DNA of 64,000 bases from Embiotoca jacksoni (taxonomy: Eukaryota; Chordata; Actinopteri; Embiotocidae), in assembly GCA_022577435.1 (NCBI GenBank), contig JAKOON010000018.1, positions 1,685,775 to 1,749,774 of the forward strand, written 5' to 3'. The translations under genes were made by a program, and so were the position numbers. Below are positions 51,356 through 64,000 of the stretch, one piece after another. Under the pieces are notes generated by a model. It saw only the letters and a list, made by a program, of their open reading frames with translations. It was not told where the DNA came from and searched no databases. Position 1 is the stretch's first letter, and every line of letters starts with the position of its first letter.

Positions 51356-53068
51356 GTGCATATTGAACATTTCTTTCCCAGCCTTTGAGTAAATGGTTTC
51401 AGTCACTGATAATGGCCAAAAGAACCAAGATGTTTTTGTTTTTTTTCAGAGCTGTTTAAGTCCTTTAAAGAGCCCGAGTCCTTTAGAGTGCATGAGTTTA
51501 AAAGAGGAAGCAGGAAGGGATAAATGTCCTTATACACAGATGTAAATGGGAGATATAATGCAGACGTCCTGTAAATGCTGAGTGACAACATTATAACTCA
51601 ACTACAGGAAAGCCACAGGGTGAGAGGAGGAGGCAGGAAGAGAGTAAAAACACAGAGAAAGAGAAAGAGGGAGAACAAGCTTCACAAAGGACGTCACAGG
51701 CCTTCAAATCTACAGAGCTGACGTGGTGGAGCAAAAGGAAAAGACGCTGGACAGCAGGAGAGACAGCAGGCTGACATGAGGGAACGCTGGTGTTACCGCA
51801 CCAGGGAGGAGGTCCGGTTCTGGATTATCACCCCGCAGGCATTCACAGAGGAAGATGGCAGCGTTTAAAACCGCCACACAATCTCTTCAAATTAAACAAG
51901 CAGCAACACACAGGGAGGGAAGTTTACTTCCATTTTGCTTTGTGCTTTGCGTTTTTCATCATGTATACTTCATATTCAGCTTTCCTCGACTTGTGTTGAC
52001 CTCGATCAGTCACGTGATGGTCTCAATTCTGCCTTCTACGACTCTCAAAGGTGGCGTGAGGAGGAGAAACTGTGTACATGTTGTGAACCCAACAGGTTTA
52101 GAGTTACAAGAAGACAAAGCGAGCTAAATAATCTTATGAAAAATAGAGACAAAATATTATAACAGTGAAATCATGAAGTCATACTTTTTTAAGTTCATTG
52201 TTACAAAACATGACTTAATTCTGCTATCATAATAAAAAGAATAATAGATCACTGTGATTGTAACAGGTCATGATGATTTTATTGTCATTGTAGAAGAACG
52301 TTGTTTTAATATTTAGTCTTATTTCTAATGTAATTATTTTTCAACTCCAGCACATTTGCCACAGTTGGAAGTTCTCCTGGATTCAGTCTGCTGGCTTCTA
52401 CCTGTTGAAAAAACCCTCTCAAGTCTATTACATATCATTTAATAAATAATATGATTAAATAGTTCAGAGACTGGTCCTGTTACGCGGGAACAGAGCACAG
52501 CCGAGCGACCGGCACAGAGCAGGAGGAAGATACAGCGACCTTCTTCGGTCTTGGACAGTGAAGCTCCGCCCCTTTTGAAACACTTGGAGCACCTCACCCG
52601 GCTCATCGCTTCACTGCCGTCGGCTTTCTGAAGCATTTCAAGGGTCCCTGTTGATCATTTCCTGGGTTTGACACAAATCTTATGTGCACTCGGTGCTCAA
52701 GTCCACGGTGAAATAGCAGATACATGTACCATGTACCACTGGTCACAAGAATGTGTGTCACGCAGGTTGGAGCTTCTCTGCTCCATACACATCACGTCAT
52801 ATTCAAAAGTAACAGTGTCGTATACATTGTTCATGATCATGTTAATTAATGAGGAATGCATTGCAACATAACATCTTCCTCACACACCACAATGTCCACT
52901 GTGGTATTTTAGGTGATCAAAGACTCCCCAGCTGTCTCTGACCACTCCTTAACTTTCTCCTCCCCGCTAGTTCCCCCGAATGAGCTTCTGAAGCCGGAGA
53001 GGAGGAGGCAGCTGATGAAGCTGATTAAAGATACGCTGTTCAGGAAGAAAGCACCATTTTATATCCCC
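51356..53068. other. kcnh2 intron 1, no recognised feature
   Basis: Unique sequence. A short basic frame at 52,960-53,050 (NELLKPERRRQLMKLIKDTL) looks protein-like but has no splice donor and runs into the CA array. Confidence 0.45.
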
Positions 53069-53317
53069 ACTGACACACACAGACAAACACAGACACACAC
53101 ACACACTGACACACACTGACACACACAGACACACACACAGACACACACGCACACAGATACACACACTCACTGACACACACTGACACACACTGACACACAC
53201 AGACACACACGCACACAGACACACACACACACTGACACACACACACACTGACACACACAGACACACACACAGACACACACACACACAGACACACACACAC
53301 ACACACTGACACACACA

Positions 53318-53372
<55 letters not shown>

Positions 53373-53405
53373 ACACACACACACACTGACACACACAGAC
53401 ACACA

Positions 53406-53474
<69 letters not shown>

Positions 53475-53541
53475 ACACAGACACACACAGCATTCTCAGA
53501 CATGCACACACCCAAATGCACACACACACACACACACACAT
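53069..53541 (+). repeat. 470-nt complex CA array
   Basis: CA units with frequent GACA and CTGACA breaks, several of which recur as longer blocks, indicating layered duplication. Confidence 0.97.
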
Positions 53542-53615
53542 ATATAAGATCTGAGATGCACATTCAGACCCACTGACGCAGACTGAATAATTCACTATGT
53601 CCAGACGCAGTCTGC

Positions 53616-54419
<804 letters not shown>

Positions 54420-54936
54420 CATCAGTGATGTCATCAACCATCAGTGACGTCATCGTTGGTTTGTGAACATTATGAATCCTCCAGTTCAGATTCTGTCCGT
54501 CACCATCTTTGCTAGTTTGGAGCGGTTTGGAGCAGGAAGTGACCATATTTGGACGAGCTGGGGGAGGAGCCAGAGGTGGATCTGACTGATCTGATCGGAA
54601 ACCTGACGATACTATGTCCCGCCCACCGATAGCTGTAACCTGACTGCACCACAGGCCTGTCAATCAAACAGACACGCCCCCAGAAACAGGTCTTCTTGAA
54701 TCTTCTTTTCTAATGAATGAGGGATTATTTTCAGATGGACCTCCAGAAAACTAATAAGAAGGAGTGACTTTAGCTAACAACACCGAGATAACTGATGGAC
54801 ACATTTTATTCACTTTGGATTTGATGAGAGAAGTTGAATGGGAGTCTATGGAGCCGGAGGCTTTTTGGAGCCGACCTCTAGTGGCACTCGCTGGTATTGC
54901 AGCTGAAAACACTTCTGAATCAGAACCATTTTACGA
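54420..54936 (+). repeat. Unclassified dispersed repeat, copy 3
   Basis: Nearly full copy in forward orientation, truncated at the right where a GTAG run and a SINE/LINE-type tail (TTTATTAATCCCCGAGGGG) begin. Confidence 0.85.
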
Positions 54937-54939
54937 ACA

Positions 54940-55010
54940 CGTTTAGGTAGGTAGGTAGGTAGGTATATACTTTATTAATCCCCGAGGGGACATTTTTTTT
55001 TTTTTTTATA
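54940..55010 (-). repeat. SINE/LINE 3' tail fragment
   Basis: (GTAG)n, then TATACTTTATTAATCCCCGA and a poly-T, the reverse of the tail seen on the SINE at 25,907-26,208. The element body is missing. Confidence 0.6.
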
Positions 55011-55106
55011 AACCGTCTGTGGTGTCATCAAAAAGGGAAGGAACTTACAGGCGGTTTATCAACCCGGGATCACGGCAAAGTATGAAATAGACACACCGGT
55101 CCACTG

Positions 55107-55444
55107 CAGCAAAACATGAGATAGCCACGCTTTAGGCTGTCTAGGTGTGAAAGTTACACGTTTTGAAAGTGTGAAACTTAAATGCATGTAAATGTCAGAG
55201 GTTTTGAGACCAAATTCTAAGGACATAGCCACAGAAAATGAGGTTCAAATCCAGGAGGGAATAAGGTTTTTCTTGAGTTGTTTTTTGTTTCCAAACACCA
55301 ACCACCTGTTTTAGCTAAACGTGCCATTTTCCTGTAAATCTCACGGCTCTACACATGCAGTAGGTATCATTTTCATCCACGACAGGAAAATGTGTAACTT
55401 TCACGCCCAGGCAACACAAAGCGTGGCTATCTCACATTTTGCTG
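55107..55444. mobile_element. MITE-like element with 58-bp imperfect inverted ends
   Basis: The left end CAGCAAAACATGAGATAGCC ... GTGAAAGTTACACGTTTT (55107-55164) is the imperfect reverse complement of 55387-55444 (AAAATGTGTAACTTTCACGC ... CACATTTTGCTG). No coding capacity. A weaker copy of the end is at 58,180-58,230 (TGTAACAGCGCAAAGCGTGT). Class not determined. Confidence 0.7.
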
Positions 55445-58400
55445 TGAAACCAGGTTTCACGTATGGAGGAAGATCATAACCGCTCCTTGTTTAATGCTGG
55501 TCTTTGGTGTCAGAAATGACTCGTGGTTGTCTAACGGGTATTGTTTGCTGTAATCAGTCCTCTTGTTTTTATTCCCTTCCTAAGGTGCTCCCAGTGAAAG
55601 TGACAAATAAAACACACACGTCTCTGCCTTTTTACAAATCTATTCCAGAGTGTATCTGAAGTTTATTTTAAGGTTCAGCAGTTTGACAAATCAAACGAGT
55701 ATCTTCCAGTTACAATCTTTTGAGTTATTATCGCTGCACCAAAGCTCAGCATGGAAACTGTTTGTGGGGAAACACAAAGAGGGAGATTTGTACTAAAATG
55801 ACTTTAGAAGAGCCTCTTGATTTTATTAACTGCTGAGGCCTAGTCTCAGCTTTAGAGGCATTCTACACAGATTCAGGACTGTGCATGTTGTCACCCGTCA
55901 CTGACATTAAAGAGGGATCTTCTCATGGCCAATATGAAGAGGAGGGATGCTGACAGCAGGTAAATGTTCTCTGAAGTGCCTTCCTCTGCAGGTGTATGTT
56001 TGCTGGTGTTGGTCTGAACGATGGAGCGTTGCAGAGATGATGACTCGTAATAACAGTTTACTGAGTCACACTGTTCCAATTGTAAGGTTTTTTTTTCCAG
56101 GATTTTCTTAGCAGCGGTTACAGATTTTTAAAAAGAAATAAAAACAGATGGTGCTCCTCAGAGAAAAAATTATGAGTCATCATTTCATCGTCTTAATAGG
56201 AGTTCTAATTGCATGTGAAAACATGTCTGGGAACACAAAGGCATTAAATTCACTAAGTTCAGTCCTTGAGTTGAGTGCTCTCAGGGTCATATATTATAGG
56301 GGTTACAGGAGCCGTGCGTCAGTCCATCTGTAAGGCAGCCTCCAGCTGTCAGCCCACTGGTGGGACACTTCCTGTCTCCGTCCAGCTGATGAGCAAGTCA
56401 GTCAAACTCTGCTGTCAGCACTCTCACAATGCCATAGAGATAATTGCATCCATCTCTCCTCCTCCACTTCGCTCTGCAAAACTATTATAGTGGTTCCCTG
56501 AAATGAAAACGCTGTCTCAGCACAATGTGGTATTCCAAGATTTACTTGAATTTGTGTCCCATTAGAGATGCTGGCCGGACACTCTGTTGGCAGGACGGCC
56601 GTGCATACGGCTGGAGAGGTGCTGATGTCATCAGTGGGAGACAGCTGACAGGAGGATGGGGGGTCCTGCCATGTTTTGACAGTCCAAGCATTTGTTTCTG
56701 TCCACTTGGGGCTGCATTTTGGAGCACTTTCTAAACACTTGGTAGAAATAATGAATTTCTAGCGATATGCTTTCATTTATTTACTGAGCAGAAATGTGTT
56801 GACAAAAATACCTGCTGGCACATCGTCTCCTCATCGTGGGACACGCACTGCGGAGAGGGAGAGCTTCAGCAGAGCAAAGATAGCGAAGCCTCCCCAGATC
56901 TGCCCACAAAGCCCGTGTGTGTGTTCAAAGCACTCGGAGCTCACAGGGATGCCGGTGCTTCTGCACGGCGGAGGTTCCTCTGAAAAGTTGGCTCAACATC
57001 ATCTGGTCACAGTGCTGCAGCAGCCAATCAGATGGGTGCCAGTTTGTTTTGAAATTGTTGCAATTGAATGTTAAAATGATTTCTCCTGTTATAAATAGCA
57101 ATGTTTTGGTTTTCAGATGTTACACTAACCACCCTTTTTCAGCCTTTTTATTTCTGCTGATCAACGTCAGCCTTTGCAATCATTTCCTGTAATCCTTAAC
57201 TACTGTGGCCCTTGAGCTCAACATACAGCAATGAAAGACAACTCAAGCAAACACTGACAACACATGCACAGCATTCAGAAACTGAAATTCCCTTTGATTG
57301 ACCGCATCTGACTCCCAAGACTCAACTCATCTTCTCCAGTTACAAAGTCAAGTTTTTTTTTTTTATCCTCAAACTTTCCTCCTGATCCGAGTTCTTGTGG
57401 TCCATCTGAAAAATATCCCATTATGAATCAGACATTAGGTCCCACAGTGGTGTGTCTGGTTTGATTGACAGGCCTGTGGTACAGTCAGGTTTCAGCTGTA
57501 GGTGGGTGGGCGTATTGTCCTGAAGTCAGATCCACCGTTCCTCTTCCTCTTCCTCCTCCTCCCCTTCTTTTAATTTTAATAAAAAAAAAAAAAAGAAAAA
57601 GAAAACAGCCGGGAACAAATCCAAGGCGAGAGCAACCCGAAGGTCACCTGACTCAGATCTGAAATCTCCCTCCCCACAGCTCGGGGTTCAGTCATGCAAC
57701 GTGGCACTTTTCAGAGAGTACACAGCAGTCCGGTCCCCCAACAGCCGTTAAGAGTGATAATCCCGTAATCACTGCAATCCTTAATGGGCTGTTTCGCTCT
57801 GAAGTGTCTCCGGCTACCGTGTGTACAGTGTCTCCCTCTGCCTTAATAGGGTTATGCAGATTTATGCAAATTAGGTCTAATCCCCGGGACGCTGGGGACT
57901 CCGGGACGGTTAGCCGGCCTTTTCTGTGCCACCGCTCTCGAGGTGGAGTCACGGAGAATAAGAGAAGCAGTCTGAGGAAGCAGGACGGAGACAAAGCGAG
58001 GGCAGATGATAGAGGTGTGATGAAGTTTGATGAATGGGAGGACGAGAGAGGAAGGGCAGCTGCCAGGAGATAAAAGTGAGGAATAGAGGCAGAGGCAAAG
58101 GGCTGAGAGGTGAAAGACAGGAGATGAGTGGAGAACCAGAACCTGGACGGGCCCACGCAATGGCTTTGATTTTCGTCCACTACAGGAAAACATGTAACAG
58201 CGCAAAGCGTGTCTGTCTCACGTTTTACTGGGTTGCTGCCTGACGATGACTGTTTCTCTCTGTTAGATATTGTTCTGATAAAACAAACAAAGTGCAAACT
58301 TGATGTATCACTGCTGGATAATGAAATGTTATTTTAGTTATTCGTGTTTGGTCTTTTGCATCGATATGCCTATCTGACCATAAGTTAAGGATGTGTACAG

Positions 58401-60951
58401 TTCATGGAGATATTGAGTTGAATATGTAAGTACTGATCCTCGCCAGCATGCTGGCCGGGTGTATTTTGTCTGGATCGCTCGACTGCTCTCTGATTAGAAA
58501 CCTTTTATTTATCAGCCGTTGGGGAAAACGCTGCTTCTCGATATCTCTAACACAGGGTCATGTTGTGTTGTGTCTCTCTTATTCCATCCTCTCCTTACTC
58601 TCTCTCCTCCAATTTTCTGTTTGATCCATTGTCATCTGTAATTTTAGAATTTTTTTACAAGAGAAATAAACACAACAACACCCACAGACGCACTCACACA
58701 ATAGTGCACTCAATCAAGACGGTAATATTCCACACATTCACACTGATACGGGGAACAATCTTTCCAACGTCCATAAATCATCCAGACACAGTCTACGAAC
58801 TTGTTCCGGTTTAATAACTGCAGCGACAGAATGATTCCTCCAAAACAAAGAGGTTCAGTCAGATACAGCAGATTTAAATATCACCGGCCAACAGAAATGA
58901 ATCGTGCAGAAATGTATGGCGTCCTGCCAGTGGTTGTGAAATGACTTATAAATCACTGTTTCAGAGGAGAGATTTCCGCACATCACCTCTGTGAACTAAT
59001 TTAGCGGGAAGAATGACGGTCTAACCTCAGCCTTGTTGAAGGATCATTTCTGCTCTGGGGCCTTTTTCATAATCAGGTTTAATGAGGAACATTTTGCAAG
59101 AAAAATTTGCAGCAGTGTGTGGACTTTGTTAACGTCATTCATTTTCTGACCACAGGGAGAGAGAAGTATGAAACATTACCTTCTTCCATTTACCTTCCAA
59201 AATCCTGGCAACAGTTCAAGGAGACAGAAAACTGCTCAGATAATCAGCAGTCTTGTAGAGTGAAACAGCCTGAAGTTTAAAAAGCAGCAAAAAAGGTGAA
59301 ACAGGTCGAAATGTTTGATGATTTTGAGATTTAAAGGTTAGAGATTAAGATTTAAAGACACAGTGACATCAAGTCCGATGCTATTTATAAATGTAAATTA
59401 AAAATAAAAAAGGTACCGGTGACACCTGTCATTTGACTATTTTATTATGACGCTTGCCAGCTGCTGTGAATTTGTGTAATTTTTTGTTTACATTTGCTTT
59501 TTTTTGTATGAACTCACTTCCCTCACGTTTTGATCTCCACTCCAGTAATTGCTGTGAGGATGCTGCTGTGTAAATCTGCCATTTAAAGTTGAATGCGCTC
59601 ACGGCAAATCTCCCTCAGAGGAAGTAAAGTGCATCTTTAACTCTCTATACGCGGCCTCTCTGCCGTGGAGAGGTGACCGACTATATGAGCCAGCAGTCTG
59701 CAGGATTTCACTCCCAAACAATCACCTCAGCGGGTCGTTTCACTGATGAACTCTTCCCTCTCTGATGAGAGCTCGGTCTCTGCTCTGGATTGGAAACCTT
59801 GAGACTCCCGGCCCTCCATGCCAACATGACCGGCCATCCCTCATCGCTGCTGTTTTCTAAATACACTTGAAAGGTGTCAGGATTCATGATTTTAAAAGGT
59901 ATTTTAACAGGTTGTGACAGATTGTGGTGATTGGATTGTGAGAGAACCAGGTTGCCTGATATTTAATTTTACTGGTCTGACAGATTCATGATGTGAAGCC
60001 GGATGTGTTGCAGAGTATTCAATGTGATTCTGAAGTGGGATTCTCCAGAAATCATTTTAGTTTTCACCTTAAACTCTTGCACAAGTATTGATTATTTTTT
60101 CACCTGCTTTGTTTTGCTGTAAGTAAACTCGAACTCAGTTCAAATCAGCTTACATAGATTACCATTTTTATTGTCTTAAATCATGCTTAATTGTGTTGTC
60201 CGTCTTTGGAGCGCATCAGTCATCCCTGCGTCACCTGGTTCTTCTCTTCTGTGCTGCCAGAGACTCACACAGTGTGATCATAACATCCTTCACCTTTCAC
60301 TACATTTTAAAACCCATGCAGGAGTTGGGTCTCTATTTGAGGTACATTTGAGTCTGAAGTCAGTCACATCAAGCAAAAAACAATTACAGGAAAAAAAAAA
60401 ATCTGTGCAGCAATAAGGTGCTCTTCCTTTTCACAGCCTCTAGTCCTCCAGGAAGATTTATCACAGATGGCCTTCGTGAGCAACTCACAACATGGAAATG
60501 AACAGAAGTTTTTTTTTTCCTTTTTGAGACCCAGAGTGCAGTAATGGCCTGCTCGTCTTTTTATCTACAACAATAATCTTGTGGCTGAGTTACAGTTATT
60601 TATGTCCCTATGAGTCTGTCCTTTAAGACTCACTCAAACTCCTGATAAAACAGTCTGAAAAACTGTTTTCTGTGTCTGAAAGAGTTTGCTGTCATTACAG
60701 TGGACAAGCCCTGCTTGAAATGTTGCTTGAAATTCTCTGAGTTACATTTGGTGAAAACTTCATCAGACAGAACCAGACCAAGCAACTCTGAGTTCAAATC
60801 AAGGATCTCCATCAACAACAAAGCCGTCAGATCCGTCACCTCCAATTGCGCGAATGCAAAGGCGTAGGTTTTGTTCAGGGACACAACCCCCCCCCACTCT
60901 CTACCGCCCACATGGGGCCACAGGGGGGATATACCCGGAAGGTAGACTATT
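55445..60951. other. kcnh2 intron 1, mostly unique
   Basis: No exon or RNA gene recognised. It contains the old repeat fragment at 57,390, poly-A/T runs near 57,353 and 57,580, and a motif-dense stretch at 57,690-57,930 that could be a conserved enhancer. Confidence 0.45.
57390..57538 (-). repeat. Unclassified dispersed repeat, copy 4 (old fragment)
   Basis: A diverged piece matching the middle of copy 1 (GGTCCATCTGAAAA, then TTGATTGACAGGCCTGTGG and GTGGGTGGGCG), in the same orientation as copy 1. Confidence 0.65.
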
Positions 60952-61725
60952 GTTCATTACATTTCATTTAGCTGACGCTTTTATCCAAAGCGACTTACAA
61001 TAAGTTCATTTCAGCCATGAGGGTACAAAACCAGAACAACAACAATCAAGAAAATACAATTTCTTCAAGAAAGCCAAACTACAAAGTTCTATCAGTAAGT
61101 TCCATGTTAAGATACTAAAGTTCTACTGTTCAAGGTAAAGTCTGAAGAGGTGTGTTTTTAGTCTGTGGTGGAAGATGTTCAGAGTTTCAGCTGTCCTGAT
61201 GTCGGTGAGGAGCTCATTCTACCATTTAGGAGCCAGGACAGCAAACAGTCATGATTTTGGCGAGTGTTTAGCTCAGTGAGGAGCAACAAGCTGATTGGTA
61301 GAAGCAGAGTGGAGGGAGCGGGCTGGGATGTAAGGTTGGACCATGTCCTGGATGTAGAGGAGGAAGAGGAGGAGGAGGAGGAGGAGGAGGAGGAGGAGGA
61401 GGAGGGCTGGGATGTAAGGTTGGACCATGTCCTGGATGTAGAGGAGGAGGAGGAGGAGGAGGAGGAGGAGGGCTGGGATGTAAGGTTGGACCATGTCCTG
61501 GATGTAGAGGAGGAAGAGGAGGAGGAGGAGGAGGAGGAGGAGGAGGGCTGGGATGTAAGGTTGGACCATGTCCTGGATGTAGAGGAGGAAGAGGAGGAGG
61601 AGGAGGAGGAGGAGGAGGAGGAGGGCTGGGATGTAAGGTTGGACCATGTCCTGGATGTAGACTGGACCCGATCTGTTCGCAGCACGGTACTCAAGTACCA
61701 ATGTTTGGAAAAGGATGCGGGCAGC
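60952..61725 (+). repeat. Teleost dispersed repeat with expanded core
   Basis: It starts TTCATTTAGCTGACGCTTTT then ATCCAAAGCGACTTACAATA, a very common fish repeat start. It continues with AGGAGCCAGGACAGCAAACA and ends CTGGACCCGATCTGTTCGCA then AAGGATGCGGGCAGC. Family from memory. A (GGA)n-bearing array has grown within it. Confidence 0.7.
61321..61664 (+). repeat. 66-84-bp minisatellite with (GGA)n spacers, 5 copies
   Basis: The fixed part GGCTGGGATGTAAGGTTGGA plus CCATGTCCTGGATGTAGA occurs five times, separated by four GAGGAA(GGA)n runs. Spacings are 84, 66, 75 and 78 nt, all multiples of 3, which keeps long acidic and serine-rich frames open on both strands; these are not genes. Confidence 0.95.
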
Positions 61726-64000
61726 TACACTTCAGTAATTTCCATTTCATCCATAACAGCATGTTTAATTTCAGGAGACCTGAACGTCCTGTATCTTCTC
61801 CCTCAACCTGCCCGAGTTCACTGTGTGTAATGATGAATAATAAATACACACAATCATATGGTTAAACTTGCTGCCTTATTTATGTTTTAGGCCAATTTTA
61901 CAAGATGTTATAAAACTGACATGATATAAAATGTTTTCTAAAATTAACTCAATACCAAATATGTTGACTTTCAAATATTATATTTGCTGAAAAAAACGAC
62001 AATTAACTTTAAATCTGTTTCCTCCTTATAATTACAAACGATAACTCATAATTAGGAGCAGAAACCCTGAAGATGTGTCATCAGCAGTGTTGGAGACTAA
62101 CTCTTTTAAATTATTAATTACAAAACAAATACTGTTGTAATGCAGTTACTATCACTGAGAAAAATATATACTTGAATTGCATTTACTATTTAAAATGTTG
62201 GTGAGCACATCTTAATATATTGTTATTGGTAAAAATCATATGTAGAATATAATCCTTCTTTTGCCTCCTGCCTGCATCTGCTCTGTTCATTTGATAGTCT
62301 GCGCTCTAGTTTTCAGCCTTGTTTTTTTATTGGTTTGAATTTTCACTGACTCTCATTTGCCAATCAAATCCATATGCGTCGCTCTGACCAACCACAGCAG
62401 GATGGTCGGCCGTGTTGTCGGGTTAAAGAGGTACAAACCTGTACAGCACTCAGCCCTGGTCATAGTGTTTTTCCTTCACTGCAGTCAGATGTGATGTACA
62501 TCTGTTGATTTGTTTTTGTGGTTGGGTTTTAAAATCAATACGTTCCAGTCTGAATTCAAGTTATATAGAATAACTGAACACACGTTTGACAGTAATCAGT
62601 GTTGAGTTCTGCTGCCTGAATGTATTTATCGAGCTGTTCTTCTTTATTGTCCAATTTAAAACATTTAGTTTAAAAAAAATCTAAAAGAAATTAAATGCAA
62701 CGAGTTGCATTTCTTTGAAGTAATTAAAATACTAACATTATTAATTACTCTATTAAACAGAGTAATATGTGTAACGCATCAAGAAATACAAGAATGTCAC
62801 AGCTTCTTGTTGGCCAGTTGCTTCATATCCATAAATCCACACTTCAGTTTAACAACTGCAAACTTGACGTCTGTCTTATAATTGTTCTTTTCAGAGCTAA
62901 AATTAAAACTGGTGTATGCATGATATCATCTCCATTTTTCTCAGTAAGGGAACTGATCACCTGGCAAAAGAATCCTGTGTATTACATGACGTTGAACACG
63001 ACCAGTTATTTTTGTTTTGTTTTTTATGTAGCAATTTAAAAGACTAATACAAAAAAGAGACAGCTAAAGAGCTGCTGAAATGCCCCGAAAATCATGGACT
63101 TTTTTCAAGGAGGAGTCCGATCTCCATTTTATTTCTCTTCGATCACCTTTTTCTTTTCTCAGTGCTGTCATATTGTTGCAGAGCTGAATACTGCCATCTC
63201 ACATCGTCAGTGCTTCATCTTGTCCACTAAAAGAAAGGACAAATCTGTCGTGAGACTGCTCCACTAATTTGTGAAATGGTGTGATATTCTGTAAAGTACC
63301 ACTAGTCCCGGATGTGACCTGCCAAGCATTTAGGAATTATCTGGTTTCTTTTTTTGTGACATGCACTATCTGTCCTGGACGATGCAGATCCTCTTTATAT
63401 CAGGGCCATCCAGTATTACCAGAACCTATCTGTGTGTTGTTGTTTTTTTTACAGGGTCTCAGTTAGCACAGACGCTCCCCTGTTTTACCATGTGAGGTAT
63501 TTTTGGAGTGGCCGAAGTTGTGGTTAATTTTCAGAAGTGGTGGTTGGTTTGTCATGGAATAAAGTACTTCCTCCTTATTGCTGTGTTTCCTACAGCAAGA
63601 TAATTGATTACACGGGACATCAGCCGGCTCTTCTTCTGCCTGCATACAACGTAACTCATTAATGGAGACATTTTCATGGGATTTCTACACTCAACTTCAA
63701 CTCATAATTTGATGTATCCATACATTTTATATTTACTGCTGCCAGCAACATGACTGCCAGCCTCAAGACGACAGAAGCCAGGCTAACATGGCTGACTACC
63801 GTCTGGTGATGTTTGGTAAAAAATGTCTGCTGGCTCGTCTTCAGCACCTGTTGTTACACTCTAGGCGGTGAAAAAGCTCCTGGTGTCCCGTCTCTTGGTG
63901 GAATTAAGAAGTGCCTACCTGGACCTGATGTTATGTGTGCAGAGCAGGAAAAGGAGTAAGTCATGGGAAACACTTGATTTGTAGCCGCGCTTCAGGTATG
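61726..64000. other. kcnh2 intron 1 to window end, no recognised feature
   Basis: AT-rich unique sequence. No erg-channel exon seen up to the window edge. Confidence 0.45.

Noticed and set aside
52913..53119. Protein-like basic frame NELLKPERRRQLMKLIKDTL
   Set aside because: No GT donor after it, it runs straight into the CA array, and I recognise no family.
61179..61830. Frames rich in Glu on the + strand and Ser/Leu on the - strand
   Set aside because: They are translations of the GGA-spaced minisatellite inside a dispersed repeat; all unit lengths are multiples of 3.

Overview
This is a teleost fish nuclear genome window. Intron-rich vertebrate genes, very abundant CA/GT microsatellites, fish-type dispersed repeats and Tc1/mariner fossils all point that way. 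The interspersed-repeat consensus matches here are from recall, not from a database search.

Region 1 (about 1-34,285, + strand) is the 3' part of SCO-spondin (sspo), the giant secreted glycoprotein that forms the Reissner fiber. I could place 21 consecutive coding exons, from 1918 to the stop codon at 33,793-33,795. All splice phases agree, giving one 941-residue open frame. The module order is TSP1-TSP1-TIL/TILa-TSP1-TSP1-TIL/TILa-TSP1-TSP1-TIL/TILa-TSP1-TIL-VWC-CTCK. The N-terminal part lies left of the window. The introns carry most of the odd material: a LINE 3' fragment with two internal minisatellites (1-1880), ATCC and G-rich arrays (5.7-6.3 kb), a tandemly duplicated antisense tRNA-Gly/tRNA-Ser cluster (9.2-11.7 kb), a MITE (12.7-13.3 kb), a perfect 87-bp hairpin palindrome (16.6 kb), a dead Tc1 element (18.0-19.2 kb), long CA/CT/GT tracts beside exons (20.5-21.8 kb), a dispersed repeat (22 kb) and a tRNA-derived SINE (25.9 kb).

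Region 2 (about 34.3-37.76 kb) is the 3.5-kb gap between sspo and the next gene. It holds microsatellites, a 12-copy 20-bp minisatellite, and a GC-rich stretch with a poly-C tract.

Region 3 (37,760-64,000) opens with coding exon 1 of an erg-type potassium channel, most likely kcnh2, on the + strand. It encodes the channel's diagnostic N-terminus and ends at the family's conserved splice phase. No further kcnh2 exon was found, so the remaining 26 kb is read as intron 1. It contains Tc1 relics, three TE-associated tandem arrays, two extreme CA/GT regions, a long-TIR MITE and candidate regulatory sequence.

The two genes have unrelated jobs (extracellular CSF fibre; voltage-gated K+ channel). 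The most distinctive signals are the intronic antisense tRNA array, the perfect hairpin, dinucleotide tracts touching sspo splice sites, and the repeated birth of minisatellites inside older transposon copies.
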